Notes: generated by a model not told the origin, from the sequence alone. Shown: positions 27,422-36,762, numbered from the stretch's first letter. The stretch: DNA of 64,000 nucleotides from Candidatus Rhodoferax mariagerensis (GCA_016719055.1 JADKAW010000013.1:62001-126000); one strand, 5' to 3'. Program-made: numbers and translations.

Positions 27422-27450
27422 CTTGAAAAGTGTTCGAACAAACCCCATTT
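27422..27450 (+). promoter_or_regulatory. Sigma-32 (RpoH) heat-shock promoter
   Basis: CTTGAAA (27422-27428) and CCCCATTT (27443-27450) are separated by 14 nt. This is the RpoH consensus in both elements and spacing. It lies 73 bp upstream of the hsp20 start and just after the FKBP stop. Confidence 0.85.
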
Positions 27451-27522
27451 TGATTGTCGTGGCGGGCAATTAGACGGTTGCCTGCCACTTGGCAGAAACG
27501 ATTGTTGAAATAGGAGGTTCTC

Positions 27523-27954
27523 ATGAACACATTAATGAGCCGTGGTGGCCTGCTGGACGATTTTTTCCGTGATGTTGCACCAGGTTTTTACATCAAACCC
27601 TTGCATGGCGATGGCTTGCCGAGTCCGTCACAAATCAAGGTCGATGTCACTGAAAACGCGGATGGCTACACCATTCATGCCGAGGTTCCCGGCGTGCCCA
27701 AGGAAGATATCCATGTTTCTGTGGAAGCGAATGTTGTGACGCTTCGAGCCGAAGTCCGGCAACAGGACAGCAGTACCAAGGATGAGAAAGTCCTGCGTGG
27801 CGAACGCTACTATGGCGCGGTGTCTCGCAGCTTCCAGTTGCCGCAAGATATTGACAACTCACTGGCCAAAGCCAAGTATGACAACGGTATCCTGACACTC
27901 AGCCTGCCCAAGAAGCTCACCAGCAGTGTCAGTCAGCGGCTGATCATCGAATAA
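27523..27954 (+). CDS. Small heat-shock protein, Hsp20/alpha-crystallin family
   Basis: ATP-independent holdase chaperone of the cytoplasm. 143 residues with a short N-terminal arm, an alpha-crystallin domain from about 37 to 135 (IKVDVTENADGYTIHAEVPG, GILTLSLPKK) and a C-terminal tail ending RLIIE. AGGAGG sits 6 nt before the ATG at 27523. The RpoH promoter upstream fits heat induction. It converges on srkA with a 30-bp gap. Confidence 0.97.
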   Translation: MNTLMSRGGLLDDFFRDVAPGFYIKPLHGDGLPSPSQIKVDVTENADGYTIHAEVPGVPKEDIHVSVEANVVTLRAEVRQQDSSTKDEKVLRGERYYGAVSRSFQLPQDIDNSLAKAKYDNGILTLSLPKKLTSSVSQRLIIE

Positions 27955-27984
27955 GGGACGGATGGCCACCATGGGCCTGCGTAG

Positions 27985-29073
27985 CTAGGCGCATAGCGGC
28001 TCGTCCTGCATGGCTTCCACCTGATCCTGAAGCATCTGCACCTGGCCATGCCAGTAGTCGCTGCTGCCAAACCACGGAAAGTGAATCGGAAAGGTGGGGT
28101 CGTCCCAGCGGCGCGCCAGCCAGGCGCTGTAGTGAATCAACCGCAGCGTGCGCAGCGGCTCGATCAGGGCCAGTTCGCGCCGGTCAAAGTTGCGGAACTG
28201 CTCGTAGCCGTCCACCAGCGCGCCAAGTTGGCGCGTTTGCTGCTGACGGTCGCCACTGAGCAGCATCCACAGGTCTTGCACCGCGGGGCCGGTGCGGGCG
28301 TCGTCCAGGTCAACAAAATGCGGGCCCGGCCCGGCCGTGGGGGGTGACTCCAGCGGTGTCCACAGGATGTTGCCGGGATGGCAATCGCCATGCAGACGAA
28401 TCAGCTTCACCCTGGCTTGACCAGCCGTTGGGTCTGCAGTTTGGCCCACGTTTGATGATTTGATGTATTTTTGGCCTCCAGCCCATATGAAATCTGAGCT
28501 AGTAGCTATTAAATCAATAGCTTTTTGCGACCATGTCTGCCACGCCGATTGCACATCTAGCGGCACCTTGTCGTGGGCCAGCAGCCACTCGCGCGCTTCA
28601 ATGCCAAAGGTGGGCAAATCCAGCGCCGGACGGCTGGCAAAGGGTTGCGCTGCGCCCACGGTGTGGATGCGCGCCAGAAAGCGCCCAATCCACTCCAGTA
28701 CCTCAGCGTCGTCCAGTTCCGGGCCGCGCCCGCCCCGGCTGGGGCTGACACTGAACGAAAACCCGCCAAACTGGTGCAGCGTGGCACCTTGCAACTGGAG
28801 CGGGCCAATCACCGGAATTTCTTCCGCCATCAGTTCATGAGAAAACGCGTGCTCTTCCAGTATTTGCGCCGTTGTCCAGCGCCCGGGGCGGTAAAACTTG
28901 GCCACCACGGCCGGGCCGTCTTCAAGATGCACTTGGTAGACGCGGTTTTCGTACGAACTCAGGGCCAACAGGCGGCCGTCACCATACAGGCCGACGCTGG
29001 CCAGGGCGTCCATCACCACATCGGGGGTGAGCAACTGATAGGGGTGGTGTGCGGCGTCTGGGTGCTCAGCCAT
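27985..29073 (-). CDS. srkA: Stress response serine/threonine kinase SrkA (YihE)
   Basis: A choline/aminoglycoside-kinase-fold protein kinase linked to stress survival in E. coli. 362 residues from ATG 29073, overlapping the preceding ATPase stop by 8 nt. Seen are the N-lobe RVYQV/VVAKFYRPGRW, the catalytic LHGDCHPGNI and the metal-binding FVDLDDAR. Between AWQTW and LIRLHGD there is an extra segment (about residues 190-215) encoded by a dispersed repeat, usually shorter in the family. The catalytic parts remain in frame, so the enzyme is probably functional. Confidence 0.92.
   Translation of the reverse strand: MAEHPDAAHHPYQLLTPDVVMDALASVGLYGDGRLLALSSYENRVYQVHLEDGPAVVAKFYRPGRWTTAQILEEHAFSHELMAEEIPVIGPLQLQGATLHQFGGFSFSVSPSRGGRGPELDDAEVLEWIGRFLARIHTVGAAQPFASRPALDLPTFGIEAREWLLAHDKVPLDVQSAWQTWSQKAIDLIATSSDFIWAGGQKYIKSSNVGQTADPTAGQARVKLIRLHGDCHPGNILWTPLESPPTAGPGPHFVDLDDARTGPAVQDLWMLLSGDRQQQTRQLGALVDGYEQFRNFDRRELALIEPLRTLRLIHYSAWLARRWDDPTFPIHFPWFGSSDYWHGQVQMLQDQVEAMQDEPLCA
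28451..28533 (-). repeat. Dispersed short repeat, copy 4 (in frame inside srkA)
   Basis: On the minus strand: AAAGCTATTGATTTAATAGC, then TACTAGCTCAGATTTCATA, then TGGGCTGGAGGCCAAAAATA. It adds about 25 residues (KAIDLIATSSDFIWAGGQK) just before the catalytic loop of SrkA. It is the cleanest copy of the family in the window and is read in the same repeat frame as copies 2 and 5. Confidence 0.7.
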
Positions 29074-31573
29074 TGCTGTTGGCCCGCACTTCCTCAATGC
29101 TGGTCAGACCTTCGAGCACTTTGCAGATACCGTCCTGGCGCAGGGTGCGGAACTCGCCAGTTTTGAAGGCCTCCAGCTGAATCTGCTCCGAGTTGGCTGA
29201 GGTTTGAATCAAGCGGCGTAGCCCGGGCGTGACGCGCATCAGCTCGTGCAGGCCCATGCGCCCGGCATAGCCAGTGCCCTGGCAGTGGCTGCAGCCGGGT
29301 GCGTGGCTTTGCCGCAGCACGCCGTCTTTGGCGTACTGGGTTTGCCATTGGGCCCGCACATCGTCACGCGGTGGGCGCAACGCATCCGGAAAAGCAAACA
29401 GGTAATCATCCAGCAACTCTTCAAGCCACGCCTGGGGTGCCACCTCGACCACTAAGCATTTGATGCACAGGCGCCGCACCAACCGCTGCGCCAGCACCGC
29501 CAGCAGCGAGTCGGCAAAGTTAAACGGGTTCATGCCCATGTCAATCAGCCGCGTGACGGTTTCAGCGGCGCTGTTGGTGTGCAAGGTTGATAGCAGCAAA
29601 TGCCCTGTCAGCGAGGCCTCGATGGCAATATGCGCCGTTTCTACGTCGCGAATCTCCCCGACCATGATGACATCGGGGTCGGCCCGCAAGAAAGCCCGCA
29701 AGGCCTTGGCAAAGGTCCAATCGATGTTCGGGTTGACCTGCACCTGACGCAGGTCGGGTTGGGTGATTTCAATCGGGTCTTCGGCCGTCCATATCTTGCG
29801 CTCTGGTGTGTTCAGAAAACTCAGCACCGAATGCAGCGACGTGGTTTTGCCCGAACCGGTAGGCCCCACACACAGCACCATGCCGTAGGGGCGACTGACC
29901 GCATCGCGCAACTGCTTGAGGTTCACTGCCGACAGACTCAATTTATCGAGCGCCACCGGTTTGGCCGACGACAGCAGGCGCATGACCACGTCTTCGAGAC
30001 CGTTGGCAGTGGGCACGGTGGCGATGCGCAGCTCAAGCGCGTGCTTGGCCGAAAACTTGCGGAAATCAATCTTGCCGTCCTGTGGCTTGCGGCGCTCTGA
30101 AATGTCGAGGTCGGCCATGATCTTCAGGCGCGCTACCACCGCTGCGCGGTAGGTGTGGGGCAGTTCCAGGTAGGGCGACAACACGCCGTCTTTGCGAAAA
30201 CGGATGCGCACCTTGGCATGGTGCGGCAGCGACTCGACATGAATGTCTGACACACCCCGGCCGTAAGCCTCGATGATCATGGTGTTGATCAGGCGCACCA
30301 GTGTGTTGTCAGACTGGGCAATCTGCGGCTCTTCTTCTTGCTCGTCAGCCAGCTGCTTGTCGCGCAGCTCGCTGAGCTCCATGGTCTCCAGCAGCTGGCT
30401 GCCACTGGCTACTGGCGCGGCGGGTTCGGGAAAATCAACCAGGCCCGAGTTCATCGACCAGCTGTTAAAGCCCAGTTTTTGGTAGGCGTTGTCGATGGCG
30501 GTGCGAATTTCCAGGTCGTCAGCCAGTGCCGCAATCACCCGGCCCTGGACCAGAAACTCAAGCTCTTCAAAAATTTTGCGCTGGGTCGGGTCGGCCGCGG
30601 CCACCACGGTCAGGTGCGGGCGCGTCAGCAGCGGCACCACCATCAGGCGCTGGGCCACGGCCATGGGTATTCTTTGCAGCGCTGCTGGGTCCACCGGAAA
30701 CCGGATCAGGTCGACCACCGGGTAACCCATTTTGCGCACCATGGCGGTGTTGAGCTTTTTGCGGGTCAGAAAACCCAGGCTAACCAACAGTTGCCCCAGC
30801 GGCTCGGCGGGGTTGGACTTTTTGAGCTCCAGCGCCTGCTGCAACTGGGCATCGGTGACAAATCCCATGCGCGTCAGCGCCTCACCCAGGCGCACCAACG
30901 GCATCTTGTTTTGTTGCTCCAGCGCCTTCATGAGCTGCTCAGGGGTGGTCACCATCGCATCTTTCAGCGTTTCGTCAGGCAAATCAGTCGTCAGGCTTGC
31001 GTCGGGTCCGCCAGTGGTTGCAGTCACGGCGGTGGCGTAGGGGTCTGCCACCGGAAAATCAACGCGAACAAAGGCCTCGCGCGGAATGAACTCGCGCTGC
31101 AAGCTGCCCGATGGCTGGACCGGCGTGTACAAAAACAAGCCAAACGTGGTTTGCACATGGCCTAGCGTCATTCCCGACAGCACGCTGCCGTCAACCATTT
31201 GCACACTGTAGGGGCTGACCACACTGACCGGCTTGCTGGTGGGTTGGATGGGTGTTTTCAGGATCAGTCGATAAAAATGCGAAAACGCCAGTGACACCAT
31301 GGAGCGCGCGCGCTCAATCTGGATCAACACCTTGCTTTCAGCTGGAACCATGGCAAACAGCGTGCATTGGCGGCTGGCACCGGTGGGGCCTTCGATGTCG
31401 CATTCTTGCGGCTCTGCCCAGTTCCTGGCCGAGTTGTACCCCGCCACTGGCGGTGGTGGCCAACTGAACACCGAAGCCGGTGTCGCAGCGCCCGCAACGG
31501 GCTCTTTGGGTGTGAGTTCAAATTCCAGCGGTTGTGCCGGATCGATTGGCAATTGGGCGGGCGTAGGTTTCAT
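29066..31573 (-). CDS. GspE/PilB-family secretion/pilus assembly ATPase
   Basis: About 835 residues from ATG 31573 (MKPTPAQLP). The N-terminal 200 residues are unusual, with a PilZ-like or unassigned portion. Two MshEN/GspE N-terminal modules follow (LGEALTRMGFVTDAQLQQAL, LGQLLVSLGFLTRKKL), then the ATPase core: Walker A GPTGSGKTTS, Asp box TAEDPIE, Walker B LRADPDVIMVGEIRD, His box LHTNSA. The tetracysteine zinc site is kept (CIKC, CSHC). The family drives type II secretion or type IV pili. No partner genes are close, so it is an orphan or a PilB-like paralogue. Confidence 0.9.
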   Translation of the reverse strand: MKPTPAQLPIDPAQPLEFELTPKEPVAGAATPASVFSWPPPPVAGYNSARNWAEPQECDIEGPTGASRQCTLFAMVPAESKVLIQIERARSMVSLAFSHFYRLILKTPIQPTSKPVSVVSPYSVQMVDGSVLSGMTLGHVQTTFGLFLYTPVQPSGSLQREFIPREAFVRVDFPVADPYATAVTATTGGPDASLTTDLPDETLKDAMVTTPEQLMKALEQQNKMPLVRLGEALTRMGFVTDAQLQQALELKKSNPAEPLGQLLVSLGFLTRKKLNTAMVRKMGYPVVDLIRFPVDPAALQRIPMAVAQRLMVVPLLTRPHLTVVAAADPTQRKIFEELEFLVQGRVIAALADDLEIRTAIDNAYQKLGFNSWSMNSGLVDFPEPAAPVASGSQLLETMELSELRDKQLADEQEEEPQIAQSDNTLVRLINTMIIEAYGRGVSDIHVESLPHHAKVRIRFRKDGVLSPYLELPHTYRAAVVARLKIMADLDISERRKPQDGKIDFRKFSAKHALELRIATVPTANGLEDVVMRLLSSAKPVALDKLSLSAVNLKQLRDAVSRPYGMVLCVGPTGSGKTTSLHSVLSFLNTPERKIWTAEDPIEITQPDLRQVQVNPNIDWTFAKALRAFLRADPDVIMVGEIRDVETAHIAIEASLTGHLLLSTLHTNSAAETVTRLIDMGMNPFNFADSLLAVLAQRLVRRLCIKCLVVEVAPQAWLEELLDDYLFAFPDALRPPRDDVRAQWQTQYAKDGVLRQSHAPGCSHCQGTGYAGRMGLHELMRVTPGLRRLIQTSANSEQIQLEAFKTGEFRTLRQDGICKVLEGLTSIEEVRANSNG

Positions 31574-31716
31574 GGCCGAATGATGCCCGATTTTTTGCGG
31601 CCTGTACCTGCACTGCATCAAGCTTGGGGCAAGTCTCTAATACACCGTGTCGTTTTACGGTAACGTGCGCCGCAGGCACCGCCCCTGAAAAACCCCGGCT
31701 GTGCCAGGAGATTCAC

Positions 31717-33312
31717 ATGTTCGACTACATCATCATCGGTGCCGGCTCGGCCGGCTGCGTGCTGGCTGCGCGTCTGTCCGAAGATCCGAATACCACCGTG
31801 GCCCTGCTTGAGGCCGGCCCGGTCGACAGCAGCGTTCTGATTCATTGCCCGGCCGGGCTGGCGGTGATGGCCAAGTTCAGCCTGGCGGGCTGGGGCCTGA
31901 ACACCACACCCCAACCCGGGCTCAATGGCCGCCGTGGCTACCAGCCACGCGGCAAGGTGCTGGGCGGCTCAAGCTCGCTCAACGCCATGGTTTATATCCG
32001 TGGTCAAAAGGCCGACTACGACCATTGGGCCGCACTGGGTAACCCCGGCTGGTCGTATGACGAGGTGCTGCCGTATTTCAAACGCGCTGAGCACAACGAA
32101 CGTGGCGCAGACGCTTTTCATGGCACCGGCGGCCCGCTGAATGTGATGGACCTGCGTAGCCCCAACCGCTTTGGCGCACTGTTTGTGCAGGCCGGGGCGC
32201 AGGCCGGCTACCAGGTCAATCCCGACTTTAATGGGGCCGACCAGGAAGGCGTGGGCCTGTACCAGGTCACCCACAAAAATGGTGAGCGCTGCAGCGCCGC
32301 CAAGGCCTACCTGACGCCTAATCTGTCGCGTCCCAACCTGCAGGTGTTCACCAGTGCCCACACCAGCCGTATCCTGCTGGACAAAAGGCGTGCAGTGGGG
32401 GTTGAGTTTGTGCACGACGGGCACCTCAAGCAGCTCAAATGCCAGCGCGAGGTGCTGCTGTGCGCCGGTGCCATTCAGTCGCCGCAGATTTTGATGCTGT
32501 CAGGCATTGGCCCGCACCAGCATCTGGTGGAGACGGGCATCGCGACCCAGCACAACCTGCCTGGCGTGGGTCAGCATTTGCACGACCACCCGGACATGGT
32601 GCAGGTGGTGGATGCCCCCAGGCAAACCGACCTGTTTGGCTTGTCACTCACTGGGGGCGTCAACACGCTCAAAGGCATCTTTGAATGGCGCAACCGGCGC
32701 CGCGGCATGCTGACCACCAACTTTGCCGAGGCCGGTGGCTTTATCAAGAGCCAGGCCAGCGAGGCCATGCCCGACCTGCAACTGCACTTTGTCATTGGCA
32801 AGCTCATCAACCACGGGCGCACGCTGACGCTGGGGCACGGGTTTTCGTGCCACGTCTGCATCTTGCGGCCCTTAAGCCGTGGCAGTGTCACGCTGGCCAG
32901 CAAAGACCCCATGGCCTTGCCGCTGGTAGACCCCGACTTTTTGGCGCACCGCGACGACATGGACCGCATGGTGCGCGGCTTCAAGCTGATGCGCAACATC
33001 CTGGCGCAACCGGCGCTGGCGCAGTTTGGCGGACGCGAACTGGCCAGCACCGCCAGCGCGCAAACCGACGATCAAATTGAGCGGGTCATCCGCGACTACA
33101 GCGACTCCATTTACCACCCGGTGGGCAGCTGCCGAATGGGCCCCACCGACATGGACGTGGTGGATGCCCAGCTGCGCGTGCACGGCATGCAGGGCCTGCG
33201 CGTGGTGGACGCGTCCATCATGCCGCGCGTGGTCAGTGGCAACACCAATGCGCCGGTGATGATGATTGCCGAAAAGGCGTCGGACATGATCAGGGCGGAT
33301 GCGGCGCGATAG
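31717..33312 (+). CDS. GMC family oxidoreductase (choline/alcohol dehydrogenase type)
   Basis: FAD-dependent oxidation of an alcohol substrate, not identifiable from sequence. 531 residues from ATG 31717 with AGGAG upstream; a longer frame begins at 31624 without support. The dinucleotide motif IGAGSAG (7-13) opens the protein. GGSSSLNAMVYIRG is the GMC signature 1. GAIQSPQILMLSGIG is signature 2. YHPVGSCRMG near residue 467 holds the catalytic His, and the protein ends with VVSGNTNAPVMMIAEKA. It is divergent from the ATPase gene. Confidence 0.93.
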   Translation: MFDYIIIGAGSAGCVLAARLSEDPNTTVALLEAGPVDSSVLIHCPAGLAVMAKFSLAGWGLNTTPQPGLNGRRGYQPRGKVLGGSSSLNAMVYIRGQKADYDHWAALGNPGWSYDEVLPYFKRAEHNERGADAFHGTGGPLNVMDLRSPNRFGALFVQAGAQAGYQVNPDFNGADQEGVGLYQVTHKNGERCSAAKAYLTPNLSRPNLQVFTSAHTSRILLDKRRAVGVEFVHDGHLKQLKCQREVLLCAGAIQSPQILMLSGIGPHQHLVETGIATQHNLPGVGQHLHDHPDMVQVVDAPRQTDLFGLSLTGGVNTLKGIFEWRNRRRGMLTTNFAEAGGFIKSQASEAMPDLQLHFVIGKLINHGRTLTLGHGFSCHVCILRPLSRGSVTLASKDPMALPLVDPDFLAHRDDMDRMVRGFKLMRNILAQPALAQFGGRELASTASAQTDDQIERVIRDYSDSIYHPVGSCRMGPTDMDVVDAQLRVHGMQGLRVVDASIMPRVVSGNTNAPVMMIAEKASDMIRADAAR

Positions 33313-33319
33313 CAGCGCC

Positions 33320-33823
33320 TTATTTGGTCGACAACTGGCGTAGCGCGCCGGCCCAATCCTCCACATGATGGGCGGTGGTGACTTTACCGTCTTTGATGGT
33401 GTGAATGTCGATGGTCATGATCTTGAAACTCTTGCCCGTGGGTGCCACGCCAAAGAACGGACCCATCGGCGTGCCACTGGCTTCGCTGCGCACGATGATG
33501 CGGTTGCCATCCACCAACACGTCTTGGATGTCCCATTTCAGGTCGGGGATGAGCTTGCCAAAACCACCTACCTGTGCAACAAACCCGTCACGGCCCTTGA
33601 AGTCGGTTTCGCTGGAGTATGACTTCCAGTCGGGTGCCAGCACTTGCTCGGATAGCGCTTTCAGGTCTTTGCTGGCCGGCTGGTTGAGCATGCTGTAAAA
33701 CGGCTCGACCAGCTTGCGGGCCTCTGCGGTGGACAGCGTGGTTTGCCCGAACGCTGGGCCCGCCAACAAGGCGATGAGACTGGCACCAAGTAGGCCGCGC
33801 CGAAATGTCTGCTGTTGTTTCAT
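33320..33823 (-). CDS. Exported SnoaL-like ester cyclase/polyketide cyclase-related protein
   Basis: About 167 residues from ATG 33823 (AAGGAA 8 nt upstream). The N-terminus FRRGLLGASLIALLAG has a twin-arginine-like signal ending PAFG, so the protein is probably periplasmic. The rest is a SnoaL/NTF2-like domain, with LIPDLKWDIQDVLVDGNRI and ASGTPMGPFFG, ending HHVEDWAGALRQL. It is paralogous to the next gene (33970). Substrate unknown. Its stop is 8 nt from the GMC oxidoreductase stop on the other strand. Confidence 0.85.
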   Translation of the reverse strand: MKQQQTFRRGLLGASLIALLAGPAFGQTTLSTAEARKLVEPFYSMLNQPASKDLKALSEQVLAPDWKSYSSETDFKGRDGFVAQVGGFGKLIPDLKWDIQDVLVDGNRIIVRSEASGTPMGPFFGVAPTGKSFKIMTIDIHTIKDGKVTTAHHVEDWAGALRQLSTK

Positions 33824-33969
33824 GTTGGATTTCCTTTTCAAAATGTAAAAAAATGAGCTTTAGCCCTTGCTGGTGATGCGCTGGCCGCTATTGAACTTGA
33901 AGAACTCAAAGAAGCCATGAAACGCCTTGATGCGCACCAGTACACACCGGTGGCACCGTGGCCAGTGGG

Positions 33970-34392
33970 TCAGCCTTTGAGCTGACGCATGCCAGTGGCC
34001 CAGTCTTCCAAGTGGTGCACCCGCACGATCTGGCCACCATTGATCTCATGAATATCGGTGCTGTCAATGCGAAACGACTTGCTGCCATCAAGCTCCAGCC
34101 CCATGAAACTGCCTTTGGGCGAGCCGCTGGCCACAGCGCGCACCACCACTTTGCGGCCATCTGCGCTGACCACGATGTCTTGCGGTGCCCACACCAAATC
34201 AGGAATCAGTTTCCAGAAAAACCCCACCTGCTTAATGAGCGTGGCCTTGTCTTTGATTTCCTGGCTGTTGATCGACTGAAAGGTGCTTGCCAGCACGCGC
34301 TCCAGCACTTCGGCTGGGGTGGTCTGGGTATTGACGGTTAGCGCCCGCTGGTAAAACGGCAGCACGATGGATTCGACGAGGGGTTCGGTCAT
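33970..34392 (-). CDS. SnoaL-like ester cyclase family protein
   Basis: 140 residues from ATG 34392 with AGGAG 8 nt upstream. Cytoplasmic version of the previous protein, with LIPDLVWAPQDIVVSADGRKV, ASGSPKGSFMGLELDG and the end HHLEDWATGMRQLKG. The family includes NTF2-fold cyclases and unknown enzymes. It is divergent from an AraC regulator (147-bp gap), suggesting that regulator controls both SnoaL genes (inference). Confidence 0.85.
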   Translation of the reverse strand: MTEPLVESIVLPFYQRALTVNTQTTPAEVLERVLASTFQSINSQEIKDKATLIKQVGFFWKLIPDLVWAPQDIVVSADGRKVVVRAVASGSPKGSFMGLELDGSKSFRIDSTDIHEINGGQIVRVHHLEDWATGMRQLKG

Positions 34393-34539
34393 TTGAAATC
34401 TCCTGAGAACGGGGTTGAATAAGTTGTGCGGCAAGCCCTTGCTGCTAGGCCACCGCAACAGACATCAGTGTGCCGGCGGCGATCAAACTCAGTAAGGTAA
34501 ATCACCGCCTTAAAATGGTAAAAAACAGACAACTCTCTC

Positions 34540-35427
34540 ATGGTCACCACACCCCACATCGTCTCGCTAGGCTTTAATCCACCGCAGGACAAGCGCCAGG
34601 AGATCGAACTGATGTCGATTGCCGATCTACAAACCCGGGCACCGCCCGAGCACTTTCGGCAGCTGCAGCGGGCTGACTTTTTTCGCCTGATGGGGGTCAT
34701 GCATGGCAGTGCCAGCATGATGGTTGATTTCAGCACGCACCCGCTCACACCCGGTGCCTGGCTACTGATCCAACCTGGTCAGGTGATGCGCTACGATTTT
34801 TCCAGCCCCTGGGACGGCTGGCAAGTCGTGTTCAAACCCGAGGCGCTGCTGCCCCGTACGCGCAACGCCAGTAGCGACCAGACTGAGCTATTGCGCCGTC
34901 TGGAAGACCTGCCCTGCCTGAGCCAGCTTGATGCGCCACAACACGGCCGGATGAACCAGGCGCTGGCATCCATGCAGGCAGACAGCCAACTGCCCTGCGA
35001 CATTGAGCTGCGCAACACGCTGCTGCGCCTGCAACTGACAGCGGCCCTGCTGCGGCTGTCGGTGTGGCAACCCGAAACGTCATCCCGCCAGGACGACAGC
35101 CCCTCTGCACTGGGCCACTTCAAGCGGTTCAGACAATTGCTGGAGCTGGAGTTTGCCGCCCAGCACCAAGTGCAGTTTTATGCGAAGCGGCTTGGCATGA
35201 GCGAAAAAAACTTGGCGCGTGCCAGCCAGGCCGGCGTCGGCCTGAGCCCCAAGGCCTGCATTGCCCAGCGCCTGGTGCTCGAAGCCAAGCGCTTGCTGGC
35301 GCACACCAGTTTGCCGGTGCAGACCATTGCCGACCAATTGGGGTTTGACGAGGCCACCAACTTCGTCAAGTTTTTTCGGCGCGAGCAGACCGTGACACCC
35401 TCAGAATTTCGCGAGCAGCAACGGTGA
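34540..35427 (+). CDS. AraC family transcriptional regulator
   Basis: 295 residues: an N-terminal AraC-type ligand-binding cupin (MVDFSTHPLTPGAWLLIQPG) and a C-terminal double helix-turn-helix (VQFYAKRLGMSEKNLAR, LPVQTIADQLGFDEATNFV, TPSEFREQQR). Divergently placed from the SnoaL-like genes, which are its likely targets. The ATG at 34540 has no strong ribosome binding site. Confidence 0.93.
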   Translation: MVTTPHIVSLGFNPPQDKRQEIELMSIADLQTRAPPEHFRQLQRADFFRLMGVMHGSASMMVDFSTHPLTPGAWLLIQPGQVMRYDFSSPWDGWQVVFKPEALLPRTRNASSDQTELLRRLEDLPCLSQLDAPQHGRMNQALASMQADSQLPCDIELRNTLLRLQLTAALLRLSVWQPETSSRQDDSPSALGHFKRFRQLLELEFAAQHQVQFYAKRLGMSEKNLARASQAGVGLSPKACIAQRLVLEAKRLLAHTSLPVQTIADQLGFDEATNFVKFFRREQTVTPSEFREQQR

Positions 35428-35565
35428 CGGCGAAGTGAGTGATTTGTGCATCCTGTACAGCGACGGCAATTGCTGTCGCACTTGGGGTCTTCGCCGCGAT
35501 TCACCAGTGCAGCGTCAACAAGCGCATTTTTTGCACCAAGGTCGGCTAACATAAAAGCCATCAAA

Positions 35566-35601
35566 GCCGGGAAGGCTGGCCTACCCGGCATTCATTTTTT
35601 T
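35566..35601 (+). terminator. Hairpin plus T-run before the Cache sensor gene
   Basis: GCCGGG-N12-CCCGGC is followed by ATTCATTTTTTT. It lies 16 nt before the GTG start of the next gene. It may end the AraC transcript or act as an attenuator. A separate near-palindrome (35460-35479, GCGACGGCAATTGCTGTCGC) also lies in this 189-bp gap. Confidence 0.4.
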
Positions 35602-35616
35602 GTTGGAGGTGTTGCC

Positions 35617-36762
35617 GTGAAATTCCGTCAAAGTGCCCCGGCCGTTTTGATCGGTGCAGTGATCGTTGTCATTGCCACCGTCTCGATCGCCAGCAACCTG
35701 ATTTCCCATCGCATGGCGGCGTCGTTTGAAGAGACCCAGTTTGCGCTGATGGGCCAGATCATGCAGTCCAAGCTCAGCGGTGCCGAGGGCAAGGCAATGG
35801 CTGCGGCTGAGGGTCTGGCCAGCATGCCGGCTGTCGTCAAAGCTTTTTCTGAGCAAGATCGCGAGGCATTGTTGACGGCCTCCCAGGGCACGTTCAAGGT
35901 CATGCATGAGAAACATGGCGTCAGCCAGGCCCAGTTTCATCTGGCCCCGGCGCTGTCTTTTTTGCGCCTGCACAACCCGGAAAAGTTTGATGACGATCAG
36001 TCAAAGTTTCGGCAAATGGTGGTCGAGGTCAACCGCACCAACGGCATCCGCAAGGGCATTGAGGTGACAACCTCGGGCATTGGCATTTTTGGCACCTTGC
36101 CGCTGGCCGACAACACAGGCCAGGTCCTTGGCAGTTTTGAGATGGCCATGGAATTTGGGCCGCTGCTTGATGAGCTCAAGAAAGCCTATGGCTTTGAATT
36201 GGCCTTGTTCATCAACGAGAAAATCCTGCATGACACGGCAACTTCACTGAAAGGCGATATTTTCAATGAGCAAAATCGTGTCGGGCCCTACATCAAGTTT
36301 TACTCGACCCATCCTGAATTGCTGCGCCGGCTGGTCGACAGTGGGGACATCAACATCACTGAAGAGTCGCATTATTTGCGCGATGCCAACGGCGTGCCGC
36401 ATGGCGTGCTGCTGCAGCCGGTGTACAACTACGCCAAAAAGCAGATCGGCGTGGTGGCCATGGCGCGTGACTTCAGCGCCACCCGCTCTGCCGATGGGCA
36501 GGCGATCGTCTGGCAGACCTTGCTGGGCGTGCTGTCGGCGATGCTGCTGGCCGGTGTCGTTTTGATTGTGCTGCGTGGCCTGGTCACGCGGCCGATGGCG
36601 GTGCTTAACGAACGCATGGCGGCGCTGGCCGATGGCACGCACGCCCGCGATCTGCCCGGTGCCGAGACGTGGTGCAAGGAAATGCGCGCGTTGGCGCAAA
36701 ACTGCGAACGCATCGCCACCCAGGCCGACAGCAACAAGTCCGGTAGCGGAGACGCATCGTGA
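35617..36762 (+). CDS. Membrane Cache-domain sensor with HAMP and no output domain
   Basis: 381 residues from GTG 35617, chosen for the GGAGG 9 nt upstream; a frame extension to 35446 lacks support. One membrane helix (about 8-28), a periplasmic region to about residue 300 with the Cache pattern (KGIEVTTSGIGIFGTLPL, LGSFEMAMEFGPLLDEL, VGVVAMARDFS), a second helix (LLGVLSAMLLAGVVLIVLRG) and a HAMP-like segment (TRPMAVLNERMAALADG). It ends soon after HAMP, with no kinase, cyclase or MCP domain. The stop overlaps the next gene by GTGA. It probably binds a small molecule and works with the ion channel (inference). Confidence 0.85.
   Translation: MKFRQSAPAVLIGAVIVVIATVSIASNLISHRMAASFEETQFALMGQIMQSKLSGAEGKAMAAAEGLASMPAVVKAFSEQDREALLTASQGTFKVMHEKHGVSQAQFHLAPALSFLRLHNPEKFDDDQSKFRQMVVEVNRTNGIRKGIEVTTSGIGIFGTLPLADNTGQVLGSFEMAMEFGPLLDELKKAYGFELALFINEKILHDTATSLKGDIFNEQNRVGPYIKFYSTHPELLRRLVDSGDINITEESHYLRDANGVPHGVLLQPVYNYAKKQIGVVAMARDFSATRSADGQAIVWQTLLGVLSAMLLAGVVLIVLRGLVTRPMAVLNERMAALADGTHARDLPGAETWCKEMRALAQNCERIATQADSNKSGSGDAS

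Noticed and set aside
33856..33984. Plus-strand frame LEELKEAMKRLDAHQ ending WPVGQPLS
   Set aside because: Looks coding but has no start and overlaps the SnoaL gene end; could be a lost gene's tail, too weak to list.
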